Shown: positions 36,969-45,420 of the stretch, in pieces
Layout of the letters: each line of letters opens with the position of its first letter
How positions within the stretch are numbered: position 1 is the stretch's first letter
Assembly (NCBI GenBank): GCA_028228555.1
Contig: JAOJBP010000010.1
Span: 1 to 51,682, forward strand
DNA from: Candidatus Thioglobus sp.
GTDB lineage: Bacteria > Pseudomonadota > Gammaproteobacteria > PS1 > Pseudothioglobaceae
Direction: 5' to 3'
DNA length: 51,682 nt
Notes under the pieces: generated by a model
Seen by the model: only the letters and a program-made list of their open reading frames with translations
Told to the model about the DNA's origin: nothing
The model's database searches: none
Program-made: the position numbers and the translations under genes

Positions 36969-37583
36969 ATGATGAATATTGTTAATATCAATAAAAAAAG
37001 CGTTATCCCCTCAAAGATTGTTTGCATTGGTAGGAATTATTATCAACATATTAGTGAACTAGGTAATGAAATTCCAGATCAAATGGTTATATTTTGTAAA
37101 TCAAACTCAGCAATTAGTGATAATCTAACACTAGATCATCAGCAGGATATTCACTATGAAGCAGAACTATCCTTTATGGTTGAAAATGGAGAATTCTGTG
37201 CACTAGGCTTTGGATTTGATTTAACTAAAAGAGAGCTTCAATCTCAGCTCAAGAGTAAATCACTACCTTGGGAGCGCTCTAAATCTTTTGATGGATCAGC
37301 AGTCTTTAGCTCGTTCATTCCTATAAAAGATATCGATCCATCTTTGTCTTTTTCATTGAGTATTAATGGTGTGATTGTGCAGCAAGGGAATTTAGAGTTA
37401 ATGATTCATTCTCCTGAAAAGATCTTAAAAGAAATTCAGACTTTTATGAGTTTAGAGGATGGAGATATAGTCATGACAGGCACACCAAAAGGCGTTGGTG
37501 TTTTAAAATCCGGAGATGTTTATCAGGCCTTAATAAGAAATGAACAAGAGATTTTATTAGAGCAGCAGTGGACTGTACGATAG
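36969..37583 (+). CDS. Fumarylacetoacetate-hydrolase family protein
   Basis: FAH-superfamily enzyme of 204 residues, resembling the small YcgM/FAHD1 type (acylpyruvase or oxaloacetate decarboxylase). The core is visible as IVCIGRNYYQHISELGNEIPDQ (about residues 17-38), the metal-site region HYEAELSFMVE near residue 60, SKSFDGSAVFSSF and the closing DGDIVMTGTPKGVGVL. Metal ligands would be Glu residues of HYEAEL and a downstream Asp. The precise substrate cannot be read from sequence. Confidence 0.87.
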   Translation: MMNIVNINKKSVIPSKIVCIGRNYYQHISELGNEIPDQMVIFCKSNSAISDNLTLDHQQDIHYEAELSFMVENGEFCALGFGFDLTKRELQSQLKSKSLPWERSKSFDGSAVFSSFIPIKDIDPSLSFSLSINGVIVQQGNLELMIHSPEKILKEIQTFMSLEDGDIVMTGTPKGVGVLKSGDVYQALIRNEQEILLEQQWTVR

Positions 37584-37607
37584 TAATAAAAAAAATATGA
37601 AGTTCAA

Positions 37608-37631
37608 TATAATCCCTTGTATGGGGTTATA
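37608..37631. terminator. Hairpin after the FAH-family gene
   Basis: A 9-bp stem with one G-U pair (37608-37616 with 37623-37631) and a 6-nt loop, followed by ATTTTGT. It is a plausible weak terminator of the FAH-family gene, just upstream of the rubrerythrin gene. Confidence 0.5.
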
Positions 37632-37664
37632 ATTTTGTCTGATTTTTAATCAACAAATAATTTG

Positions 37665-38243
37665 ATGACTCAAAGCATTAAAGGCACCCAAACTGAGAAA
37701 AATTTACTTATTGCATTTGCAGGTGAATCGCAAGCGCGCAATCGATATACTTTTTTTGCCAGTAAAGCAAAGAAAGAAGGCTTGATGCAAATATCTGAAA
37801 TATTTTTAGAAACCGCCAATCAAGAAAAAGAACATGCAGAGCAGTTTTTTAAATATTTAGAAGGCGGCGATCTAGAAATTACATCTTCATTTCCTGCCGG
37901 TGTTATCGGCACCACCTTTGACAATCTATTATCCGCTGCACAAGGTGAAGAGCATGAATGGTCAGTGATATATCCAGCATTTGCAAAAATAGCCAAAGAG
38001 GAAGGATTTGACGACATAGCGCAAACATTTGAGTCGATTATCATTGCCGAAAAACAGCATGACCATCGTTATAAAGCTTTGGCGAAAAATATTGAAGAAG
38101 GTCGGGTGTTTAAGCGTAATGACACGGTCACATGGCGTTGTCGAAATTGCGGATACTTACATGAAGCAAAACAAGCACCAAGCATTTGTCCAGCTTGCAA
38201 ACATCCTCAAGCTTATTTTGAACTCTTAGGTGAAAATTACTAG
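37665..38243 (+). CDS. Rubrerythrin
   Basis: Peroxide-reducing di-iron protein of 192 residues. A ferritin-like N-terminal domain has AGESQARNRYTFFASKA, EIFLETANQEKEHAEQFF and ESIIIAEKQHDHRY carrying the Glu and His ligands. The C-terminal rubredoxin-like domain carries CRNCGY and CPACKHPQAYF for a mononuclear iron. ATG 37665 is taken over the TTG one codon earlier. It is expected to protect against peroxide under microoxic conditions. Confidence 0.95.
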   Translation: MTQSIKGTQTEKNLLIAFAGESQARNRYTFFASKAKKEGLMQISEIFLETANQEKEHAEQFFKYLEGGDLEITSSFPAGVIGTTFDNLLSAAQGEEHEWSVIYPAFAKIAKEEGFDDIAQTFESIIIAEKQHDHRYKALAKNIEEGRVFKRNDTVTWRCRNCGYLHEAKQAPSICPACKHPQAYFELLGENY

Positions 38244-38263
38244 ATTGATTTTAGTGAATGCAT

Positions 38264-38293
38264 AAAAAAGCCCGATAATAATCGGGCTTTTTG
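38264..38293. terminator. Bidirectional terminator between rubrerythrin and tRNA-Cys
   Basis: A perfect 7-bp GC-rich stem (38270-38276 with 38281-38287) and a 4-nt loop, with an A-run before and a T-run after. It serves the rubrerythrin gene on the + strand and the tRNA-Cys transcript on the - strand. Confidence 0.88.
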
Positions 38294-38297
38294 TATA

Positions 38298-38371
38298 TGG
38301 AGGCCGGAACCAGAGTCGAACTGGTCTAGATGGATTTGCAATCCACTGCATAACCGCTTTGCTATCCGGCC
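38298..38371 (-). tRNA. tRNA-Cys (anticodon GCA)
   Basis: 74-nt tRNA with a 7-bp acceptor stem GGCCGGA/TCCGGCC, discriminator T and encoded CCA (38300-38298). The anticodon loop contains TTGCAAA, and the T-loop reads GTTCGAC. All four arms can be drawn. Confidence 0.96.
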
Positions 38372-38400
38372 AAGGTAATAAGTGCAAAGGGCTATATAAA

Positions 38401-38425
38401 AAAAGACCTGATAAACAGGTCTTTT
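38401..38425 (-). terminator. Terminator downstream of tRNA-Gly
   Basis: A 10-bp perfect stem (38401-38410 with 38416-38425) and a 5-nt loop. On the - strand it follows tRNA-Gly directly and ends in a T-run, separating that gene from tRNA-Cys. Confidence 0.85.
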
Positions 38426-38433
38426 AGAAAATC

Positions 38434-38509
38434 TGGAGCGGGAAACGAGATTCGAACTCGCGACATTCACGTTGGCAACGTGATGCTCTACCAGCTGAGC
38501 TATTCCCGC
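38434..38509 (-). tRNA. tRNA-Gly (anticodon GCC)
   Basis: 76-nt tRNA with an acceptor stem GCGGGAA/TTCCCGC, discriminator T and encoded CCA (38436-38434). The anticodon loop reads TTGCCAA, the D-arm is AGCTCAGCTGGTAGAGC, and the T-loop is GTTCGAA. Confidence 0.96.
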
Positions 38510-38563
38510 AATACAAAAGAGAATTATAGTGTTTTTTTCAAAATAGTCAAGGCAGTTTTGACT

Positions 38564-39148
38564 TTAATTGTCAAAAGTTTTAACGCCTTCTCTTAAATAA
38601 ATAAATCCAGACCAAAGAGTTAAAAATGTCGCAGCAATAAGTAGCACCACACCGATTTCAAAACTAGGCAATCCGAAGAATGGTTGCTGATAAAGTAAGA
38701 ATAAAATAGCAAAAATTTGCACAAAGGTTTTGACTTTGCCAATAGAAGAAACATTCACGCTTGATCTTTGCCCGATAGTACCCATCCATTCTCTTAATGC
38801 AGAGACTAAAATTTCACGAGAGATAATAATTAGTGCTGCCACAGTAATATACCAATGCGAGTCTGAGGGATAGAAATCAACCAGCATAATAAGGGCTACA
38901 GATACAATGAGCTTATCGGCAACTGGGTCTAAAAAAGCACCTAGTTGAGAAGTCATATTGAGCTTTCTAGCAAGATAGCCATCTAAATAATCAGTAGTAC
39001 TGATAAAGGCATACGCACCTGTTAAGCTAAAGTTTATCCAAGTAAAAATTGGTGTGTGCGTAAAAGCAGGTTGGAAATAGTAAAGAGCGACAAAAACTGG
39101 AATTAAGAAAATTCTAGAAAGTGTGATTATATTTGGGATTGTCATCAT
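38564..39148 (-). CDS. pgsA: Phosphatidylglycerophosphate synthase
   Basis: CDP-alcohol phosphotransferase of 194 residues that joins CDP-diacylglycerol and glycerol-3-phosphate in the inner membrane. The family motif is seen as DYLDGYLARKLNMTSQLGAFLDPVADK, with several membrane segments. It starts TIPNIITLSRI, as typical PgsA. The frame is open upstream to 39310 through the tRNA-Arg gene, but the protein starts at one of two adjacent ATGs (39148 or 39145). Confidence 0.95.
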   Translation of the reverse strand: MMTIPNIITLSRIFLIPVFVALYYFQPAFTHTPIFTWINFSLTGAYAFISTTDYLDGYLARKLNMTSQLGAFLDPVADKLIVSVALIMLVDFYPSDSHWYITVAALIIISREILVSALREWMGTIGQRSSVNVSSIGKVKTFVQIFAILFLLYQQPFFGLPSFEIGVVLLIAATFLTLWSGFIYLREGVKTFDN

Positions 39149-39200
39149 GGTGTATTCTATCAGAAGCTGTTTATGCAGAATAATCTCGATGGAAATTTGA

Positions 39201-39277
39201 TGGTGGGCCCGACAGGAGTCGAACCTGTAACCGCTCGGTTCGTAGCCGAGTACTCTATCCAATTGAGCTACGGGCCC
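39201..39277 (-). tRNA. tRNA-Arg (anticodon ACG)
   Basis: 77-nt tRNA with an acceptor stem GGGCCCG/CGGGCCC, discriminator A and encoded CCA (39203-39201). The anticodon loop reads CTACGAA, where A34 would be converted to inosine by TadA. The T-loop is GTTCGAC. It lies between pgsA and murF on the same strand. Confidence 0.96.
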
Positions 39278-39330
39278 ATCAAGCCGGTAATTATCGCTAG
39301 GTTTTGACAAAAGGTCAAGTGAAAAATGGT

Positions 39331-40620
39331 TTATTTTTGTAAAAGTTTAACCAGTTTGTCTAGTTGTACAACTCTAGAGCCTTTAATGAGTAAAGTTGCA
39401 CCCTGATGATGTTGCAAGATATGTTCTGCTAATCTTTGTTGGCTGTCAAAATGCTGTGCTTGATAATGCTCAGCTAATGGACCAAATGTATAAAAATTAG
39501 GGCTAATCTGTTGTGCTTGCAAGCCAATTTTTTTGTGTAGAGTGATAGTCTGCGTGCCCAACTCTGCCATATCACCTAGAACAATAACCAATTCGCCCGA
39601 AAATGTTTTCAAGGTTTCTAATGCAGCTGTAATCGAACTTGGACTGGCGTTGTAGCTATCATCAATCAAGGTGAATTGTTTAGTATGAATGATATTTAAA
39701 CGCCCATTTTCTGCCGTGGTAGACTCTAATCCAGATTTAATGGTTTTAAAATCAATACCTAGAGCATAGGCACAAGCACTTGCAGCTAATGCATTGTCAA
39801 TATTATGCATGCCAATTAGTTGTAAATTAATATGAATTTGTTGCTGGTGAATGTTTAATGTAAAGCTAGATTTTTCAATATCACTAGAAAATACGTCACC
39901 TGTTTTTGAGTTATTCGAATCTTGAACTGAGGCAGGTGTAAAACTGATATCACCTTTGAATTTTGTTTGTGTGTTGACGATATTTTTAGAATGCTTTGAG
40001 TAAATCTCGCCTTTGGCTTTAATCAAGTTAGCCTTACTACCAAATTCACCAATATGAGCGTCACCCGTGTTTGTAATCACAGCAACATCAGGATTAACAA
40101 TACATCTTAGGTGTTCAATTTCCCCTATATGATTAGCACCCATTTCGATCACAGCATATTGGTGATGATGCTCAAGTTTTAGGAGTGTCATCGGTACGCC
40201 TAAATGATTATTTAAATTGCCCTGAGTTTTGAGTGTGGGCGCAGATAAATTTAAAATATTGGCAAGCAGATTTTTTGTGGTGGTTTTGCCATTACTACCT
40301 GTAATTGCAACTATTTTTGGCTGAATGTTTTTTAAGTGATATTGGGCAATATCACTGAGCGCTTTTTGTGTATCTTTAACTAGTAAAACAGGTAGATTAC
40401 TAACTATTTTTTGACTAGAAATAATAGCCACAGCACCCATTTCTTCAGCTTTTTTTATGAAATTATGTGCATCAAAATTTTCACCAATCAGCGCAAGAAA
40501 AATACCACCATCCATGCGTTGACGAGTATCGGTGTAAATATCTTCAAAAGCAATGTCTTGAATATTGCTCGGATCAAGTTGCAGAACTTCGGTGAGTATT
40601 TTAGTGGTTGATTTAAGCAT
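39331..40620 (-). CDS. murF: UDP-MurNAc-tripeptide:D-Ala-D-Ala ligase
   Basis: Mur ligase that adds D-Ala-D-Ala to the peptidoglycan precursor, 429 residues from ATG 40620. The N-terminal part matches MurF domain 1 (DTRQRMDGGIFLALIGENFDAHNFI). The ATP loop is AITGSNGKTTTKNLLANIL. IDDSYNASPSSITAAL and VLGDMAELG are MurF signatures. A TTG three codons earlier is possible but gives a longer overlap with murE; the ATG start overlaps murE by 8 bases. Confidence 0.96.
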   Translation of the reverse strand: MLKSTTKILTEVLQLDPSNIQDIAFEDIYTDTRQRMDGGIFLALIGENFDAHNFIKKAEEMGAVAIISSQKIVSNLPVLLVKDTQKALSDIAQYHLKNIQPKIVAITGSNGKTTTKNLLANILNLSAPTLKTQGNLNNHLGVPMTLLKLEHHHQYAVIEMGANHIGEIEHLRCIVNPDVAVITNTGDAHIGEFGSKANLIKAKGEIYSKHSKNIVNTQTKFKGDISFTPASVQDSNNSKTGDVFSSDIEKSSFTLNIHQQQIHINLQLIGMHNIDNALAASACAYALGIDFKTIKSGLESTTAENGRLNIIHTKQFTLIDDSYNASPSSITAALETLKTFSGELVIVLGDMAELGTQTITLHKKIGLQAQQISPNFYTFGPLAEHYQAQHFDSQQRLAEHILQHHQGATLLIKGSRVVQLDKLVKLLQK

Positions 40621-41995
40621 TATTAGCAATGTCTATATCATTCATTGCAATGGTATTATCTTGATAATATTGTTCAGATTCATGGCCTTTTCCAGCGATG
40701 AGCAGACATTCATTTTCTTTAAGTGTGGTAATGCCCGTTTCAATAGCCAATATTCTATCTTGAATAATATCTACTTCATAACTATCATCAATACCATTGA
40801 GAATGTCATGAATGATACTAAGTGGATCCTCTGAGCGAGGATTGTCATCCGTTAGGATAATCGTACTGGCTAATTTAGAAGCGATCTTACCCATTAGTGC
40901 GCGTTTTGTTTGATCTCGATCTCCCCCACAGCCAAATATAACTCGAATATTATGCTCTGGATAATGTGCTTTCAAAGTGGTAATAGCTTTTTCTATGGCA
41001 TCAGGTGTGTGCGCATAATCTACCCAGGCAAAGTGATTATTAATTTTGTGCATACGGCCCATTGGTGGGCTCAGCTTATCCAATAATGGAATGATTTGCG
41101 CGCTGCTAAAATTGCGTGCTTTTAATGCTTGATAGGTGGCCAAAATATTCATCAGATTAAACTCGCCTAAGAATGGAACTTCAAACACAAAGCCATCAAG
41201 TTGAGCAATGAAGCCATACTCAGTGGTTTTAATGTCGTTAAAGTCATCAATAGAGTAATTAAACTGTGATTTTTTACCAGCGGCGTGGCTAAACTCCGTA
41301 TAGCTAGGATCGTCAGAATTTAGAGTCACGCTGTTTAGGGTGTCGAGTTGAAAAAGCTTTAATTTTTCAGTTTTGTATTGCTCGAGTGTTAAATGATAAT
41401 CAAGATGATCTTGTGTGAAGTTGGTTAGCACTGCTTGGGTAATATTAAGACCAGCAATACGATTTTGAGCTAAAGCATGCGATGAAACCTCTAATGTAAC
41501 GACTTTGATATTTTGTTGATGATATTCATCTAAAGCGCGATATAGGGTGATGATATCTGGCGTAGTTTGCCTGGATGTTTGTGAATTATTAGCAATACCT
41601 AGTGTTCCAATTAAGCCACTCTTTTCGCCTAATTGATTAAGTGTTTGCGAGATAAAGTGCGCCACTGAGGTTTTGCCGTTAGTACCAGTTACCCCTATTA
41701 TTTCTACGTCACAAGCATTTGAGTAAAAAGTTTTTGCAAGGCTAGGTAGATACTTTGACAAATTATCTATTCGAATGGTAGGAACACTACAAACGCTTTC
41801 TTTTGAATCTATCAATACGGCAATACAACCTCTGTCAATTGCTTGATCGATATAATCTATACCATGATCTTTCTCCCCTTGTAGGGCAATAAAAACGTCG
41901 CCAGGTTGAATTTTATGCGAGTTCAGACATAATCCTTCGACGGTTAAATCAAATTCAGTGGTAGTAATGTCTTGGAGTAGTTGGTTAATTTTCAT
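40613..41995 (-). CDS. murE: UDP-MurNAc-L-Ala-D-Glu:meso-diaminopimelate ligase
   Basis: Adds meso-diaminopimelate to the peptidoglycan precursor, 460 residues. The ATP loop is GVTGTNGKTSVAHFI. LTDDNPRSEDP contains the DNPR motif that marks diaminopimelate, rather than lysine, specificity. FGCGGDRDQTKRALMGKIA and the closing LIAGKGHESEQ are also present. murE-murF are coupled; ftsI is not seen upstream, and the 223-base gap above leads to soxB. Confidence 0.97.
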   Translation of the reverse strand: MKINQLLQDITTTEFDLTVEGLCLNSHKIQPGDVFIALQGEKDHGIDYIDQAIDRGCIAVLIDSKESVCSVPTIRIDNLSKYLPSLAKTFYSNACDVEIIGVTGTNGKTSVAHFISQTLNQLGEKSGLIGTLGIANNSQTSRQTTPDIITLYRALDEYHQQNIKVVTLEVSSHALAQNRIAGLNITQAVLTNFTQDHLDYHLTLEQYKTEKLKLFQLDTLNSVTLNSDDPSYTEFSHAAGKKSQFNYSIDDFNDIKTTEYGFIAQLDGFVFEVPFLGEFNLMNILATYQALKARNFSSAQIIPLLDKLSPPMGRMHKINNHFAWVDYAHTPDAIEKAITTLKAHYPEHNIRVIFGCGGDRDQTKRALMGKIASKLASTIILTDDNPRSEDPLSIIHDILNGIDDSYEVDIIQDRILAIETGITTLKENECLLIAGKGHESEQYYQDNTIAMNDIDIANNA

Positions 41996-42208
41996 GGCAA
42001 TATTATAAGATTTTTTGCAACTTATACTAAGATGAATCGAAAATATACCAATATTTTTTTAAAAAAACAGCTAAGTGTTTGTCTTTGTTTTATACTAATC
42101 CCCAAGCTAACATTTATATAATAATACCACCCCTTTAAATACGGTCTATATTAGATTAAATTTTGTATAAAATCTTAGCTATAAGCATTTAAAAATTATT
42201 GTTTTCCT

Positions 42209-42215
42209 GGGAGGT
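42209..42215 (+). promoter_or_regulatory. Strong ribosome binding site of soxB
   Basis: GGGAGGT lies three bases before the soxB ATG and is one of the strongest Shine-Dalgarno matches in the window. This fits an abundant protein. The 223-base gap upstream (41996-42218) is AT-rich; it holds a TATAAT at 42117-42122 without a convincing -35, and nothing else that I can support. Confidence 0.75.
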
Positions 42216-42218
42216 AGT

Positions 42219-44111
42219 ATGTCATTAACACGTAGAGATTTTATTAAAGTTTTAGGCGCTGGTTCAGCAGCAGGTTTAATTAGTGGTTGCGGCAATGATG
42301 CGCCGGCCAAACTTGCGTCACAAGATAATATGTATGAAGTGGCTAAAACTGGTAATGCACGAATTTTGCATATCACTGATACACATGGTAACTTATTACC
42401 TAATTATTTCCGAGAGCCAAACGTAAACCTTGGCTTTGGTCCTACCTATGGTCAGCTACCTCATGTCGTTGGTAATAAACTTCTTGAGCAAATTGGTGTT
42501 AAGCCAGGCTCAGCTGAAGCGTACGCATTTACTTACAATAACTTTGAAGAGCTTTCTGCTAAATATGGAAAAACAGGCGGCTTTGGTCAAATTAAAACGG
42601 TTTTAGATTCTTTGCGTGATAGTGCAGGCGGTGTAAAAAATACATTAACTATTGATGGTGGAGATACTTGGCAGGGTTCAGGTACATCACTTTGGACTCG
42701 TGGCGCTGATATGGTTGAAGCGTGTAATATGCTAGGTGTTGACGTGATGGTTGGCCATTGGGAGTTTACTTATAAAGAAGAAGAAACGCTGAAAAATATC
42801 GGCTTCTTTAAGGGTGATTTCTTAGGTCAAAATGTGCGAATTCTAGAAGACGCTTTGATGGGTGATAAGTACGCTACTATGACTGAAAAATTTGATGGTA
42901 ACGGTCTTTATAGTGAAGACGATGCGATGCCATTCAAGCCTTATGTGATTAAAAATGTAGGTGGCCACCGTATTGCAGTGATTGGTCAAGCTTTTCCAAG
43001 AACCTCTAATGCTAACCCACAAAAATACTTTTTCCCAGACTGGTCATTCGGTCTTCGTGAAGACGAGATGAGTGAATTAGTTGCCGATATTCGTGAAAAT
43101 GAAAAACCAGATGCGGTAATCGTGGTTTCTCATAATGGTATGGATGTAGACATTAAGATGGCATCACGTGTTGTTGGTATTGATGCTATTTTTGGGGGTC
43201 ATACGCATGATGGTATGCCAAAACCTATTGAAGTTAAAAATGCAGGCGGTATTACAGTGGTAACGAATGCAGGTTGTTCGGGTAAATATATCGGCGTCAT
43301 GGATCTTGAAATTAAAGACCATAAGATGGTTGGCTATAACTACAAGATGCTACCAATTTTGACAAACTTCATTAAGCCAGATGCAGCTATGGTGTCCTAT
43401 ATTACTAAAATGCGTAATACTAAATACGATAAAAATGTTGTTGAAGCGCGAAGCTCAACTATGTCAAACAATCCGGATCGTGTAGGTAAAACTTATGATG
43501 AAATCTTAACTGAAAAGCTTTGCTCAACGAATCAAACCTTGTACCGTCGCGGTAACTTTATGGGCACTTGGGATCAAGTATTGGTTAACTCTTTACGTGA
43601 AGAGCACGATGCAGACTTTGCGATGTCAGCAGGTGTGCGTTGGGGTACTTCTGTACCAGCAGGCCATGATGTTACTATGGAAGATTTAATGACCAATACA
43701 TCAATGACTTATGGTGAAACTTATGTGTCTGAAATGAAAGGCGCACAACTTAAAGAAGTATTAGAAGGTATTGCTGAAAACTTGTTTGTACAAGATCCAT
43801 ACCTACAATCAGGCGGTGATATGGTTCGTATGGGTGGCATGGATTACACTATCGATCCTGCTGCCGGTCTGGGTAATCGGATTTCAGAGATGAAAGATGA
43901 TGAAGGCACACTAATTGATCCGAATAAATCTTATAAGGTTTCAGGTTGGGCGCAAGTTGGCTCAGTGGGCAATGGTCGTTTAATGTGGGATGTTGCTGCA
44001 GATTACTTACGTAAACAAGGCACATTGGATTTAAAGAAAGTTAATCATCCAACCATTAAAGGTGTGAAAACTAATCCTGGTATTGAAAATTACTCTGGAA
44101 AGTTGGTCTAA
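42219..44111 (+). CDS. soxB: SoxB, thiosulfohydrolase of the Sox sulfur-oxidation system
   Basis: Periplasmic di-manganese enzyme of the 5'-nucleotidase family that hydrolyses the sulfonate from SoxY-bound thiosulfate as sulfate. The 630 residues start with a twin-arginine signal TRRDFIKVLGAGSAAGLISGC. Metal-site motifs are visible in order: HITDTHGNLLP, DGGDTWQGSGT, VGHWEFTY, SHNGMDVD and GGHTHDGMP. The C-terminal nucleotidase-like domain follows. It is slightly longer than the common 560-600 residues. It stands alone here: soxAX, soxYZ and soxCD are not in the window. Confidence 0.97.
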   Translation: MSLTRRDFIKVLGAGSAAGLISGCGNDAPAKLASQDNMYEVAKTGNARILHITDTHGNLLPNYFREPNVNLGFGPTYGQLPHVVGNKLLEQIGVKPGSAEAYAFTYNNFEELSAKYGKTGGFGQIKTVLDSLRDSAGGVKNTLTIDGGDTWQGSGTSLWTRGADMVEACNMLGVDVMVGHWEFTYKEEETLKNIGFFKGDFLGQNVRILEDALMGDKYATMTEKFDGNGLYSEDDAMPFKPYVIKNVGGHRIAVIGQAFPRTSNANPQKYFFPDWSFGLREDEMSELVADIRENEKPDAVIVVSHNGMDVDIKMASRVVGIDAIFGGHTHDGMPKPIEVKNAGGITVVTNAGCSGKYIGVMDLEIKDHKMVGYNYKMLPILTNFIKPDAAMVSYITKMRNTKYDKNVVEARSSTMSNNPDRVGKTYDEILTEKLCSTNQTLYRRGNFMGTWDQVLVNSLREEHDADFAMSAGVRWGTSVPAGHDVTMEDLMTNTSMTYGETYVSEMKGAQLKEVLEGIAENLFVQDPYLQSGGDMVRMGGMDYTIDPAAGLGNRISEMKDDEGTLIDPNKSYKVSGWAQVGSVGNGRLMWDVAADYLRKQGTLDLKKVNHPTIKGVKTNPGIENYSGKLV

Positions 44112-44131
44112 ATCTAGATTTAAATTGCTAT

Positions 44132-44158
44132 AAAAAACCTCGCTAGACGGGGTTTTTT
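44132..44158 (+). terminator. soxB terminator
   Basis: An 11-bp stem with one G-U pair (44132-44142 with 44148-44158) and a 5-nt loop, ending in a run of T. It separates soxB from the downstream HupE-like gene. Confidence 0.9.
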
Positions 44159-44173
44159 TATGAGAAGAGCTTG

Positions 44174-45292
44174 ATGAAATTTTTATTTTTATTACTGTTA
44201 TTGGCCAATTTAGTTGCGCAAGCAGATGTTGTTAAACCTGCCTTGGTGGAAATTTCTATATTTGAAGATAAAACACTTGAGGTGAGAATTGATTTAAGCC
44301 TTGAAGCGGCAATGGCAGGTATCGGTACACAATATAAGAATACCACCGACTCCCCAGATTCAGATCGCTATGATGAATTGCGAGCACTTGAGCCAAATAA
44401 TTTACAGCAAAAATTTAAAACATTTGAAACTGAGTTTTTAAATAGCCTTCAATTAAAAGTTAATAGTGAGCAACAATCACTAAGTTTAACCCAAGTTGAT
44501 ATTGATATTGTTGGGTATAAAAAACGGCCTAGAAAAACCAGTCTTACTTATACAGTAAAGCTTACTGAATGGCCTAAAGCGCTCTCTTGGCAGTACGGAA
44601 AAATTCATGGGGATAGTGCATTACGCTGGCAGATATACCAAGCAAATGAATACAATTGGAGTCAGTGGCAATGGCTACGTGGAGGCGATCCTAGTGGGGT
44701 AATTAATATTGACCATCCAGAGTCTCAAAGCGATACACAGCGTTTTTTCCAATTTATTGACATTGGCTTTAATCATGTTGTTCCATTGGGATGGGATCAT
44801 ATTTTATTTATTATTGGTATGGCGCTTTCGTCTTTGTTATGGCGTCGATTATTATTATTGGTCAGTGCTTTTACTTTGGCACATACGCTAACACTTGGTT
44901 TAGCAATGATAGGAGTGTTAGAAGTATCAGCAAGGCTTGTTGAGCCGCTAATTGCTTTTTCTATTGCCTATGTAGCAATAGAAAATCTAGTAACTAAGCA
45001 GTCAATTAATCGTAAAACTGTGATTGTCTTTTTATTTGGATTGGTTCATGGATTGGGCTTTGCTAGTATGCTTCAAGAATTTGAGTTATCGCCTGAATCA
45101 TTCTTATCAACACTCATAGGTTTTAATGTGGGCGTTGAATTGGCACAAGTCATGATTGTGGCTGTTGTGGTTTTACTACTTCAAAGTTTACGAGTCTTGG
45201 GATGGAATTATCGACAGCTGGTCGTTATACCTGTTTCAGTCTTAATTGCACTTATTGGATTTTGGTGGGGTGTGGAAAGGTTGATGGGTTGA
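44174..45292 (+). CDS. HupE/UreJ-family membrane protein
   Basis: Protein of 372 residues with a signal peptide (about residues 1-17), a soluble exported domain of about 170 residues, and then six or so membrane segments from residue about 195. The motif FNHVVPLGWDHILFIIGMALSS and later FTLAHTLTLGLAM and LFGLVHGLGFASML match the HupE/UreJ_2 family. Members are proposed to move nickel or similar metals, but no urease or hydrogenase gene lies nearby. ATG 44174 with GAAGAG upstream is preferred to the TTG one codon before. Confidence 0.78.
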   Translation: MKFLFLLLLLANLVAQADVVKPALVEISIFEDKTLEVRIDLSLEAAMAGIGTQYKNTTDSPDSDRYDELRALEPNNLQQKFKTFETEFLNSLQLKVNSEQQSLSLTQVDIDIVGYKKRPRKTSLTYTVKLTEWPKALSWQYGKIHGDSALRWQIYQANEYNWSQWQWLRGGDPSGVINIDHPESQSDTQRFFQFIDIGFNHVVPLGWDHILFIIGMALSSLLWRRLLLLVSAFTLAHTLTLGLAMIGVLEVSARLVEPLIAFSIAYVAIENLVTKQSINRKTVIVFLFGLVHGLGFASMLQEFELSPESFLSTLIGFNVGVELAQVMIVAVVVLLLQSLRVLGWNYRQLVVIPVSVLIALIGFWWGVERLMG

Positions 45293-45297
45293 TTAAT

Positions 45298-45420
45298 AAT
45301 TACAAGTATTATTACTTTTCGCAAGGCAAATTTTAAAAATATGCAAGGCGTGTAGTTAATCTACACAACTAAATATTTTTAAAATTTAACGCAGTCGAAA
45401 AGGAAAAAGACGCCGTAATT
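45298..45420. repeat. Nested palindrome, possible MITE-like or cruciform element
   Basis: A 123-bp segment made of four inverted-repeat blocks that share one centre near 45358. They are 6 bp at the ends (45298-45303 with 45415-45420), 7 bp (45315-45321 with 45396-45402), 15 bp (45328-45342 with 45373-45387) and 6 bp at the tip (45350-45355 with 45361-45366, loop 5 nt). It fills the whole gap between the HupE-like gene and kdsD, and its last base lies in the kdsD stop codon. Such a structure could be a non-autonomous mobile element or an intergenic repeat that also stops transcription. Confidence 0.75.

Noticed and set aside
39149-39310. N-terminal extension of pgsA
   Set aside because: The extension runs through the tRNA-Arg gene, and the family begins at the TIPNIITLSRI segment.
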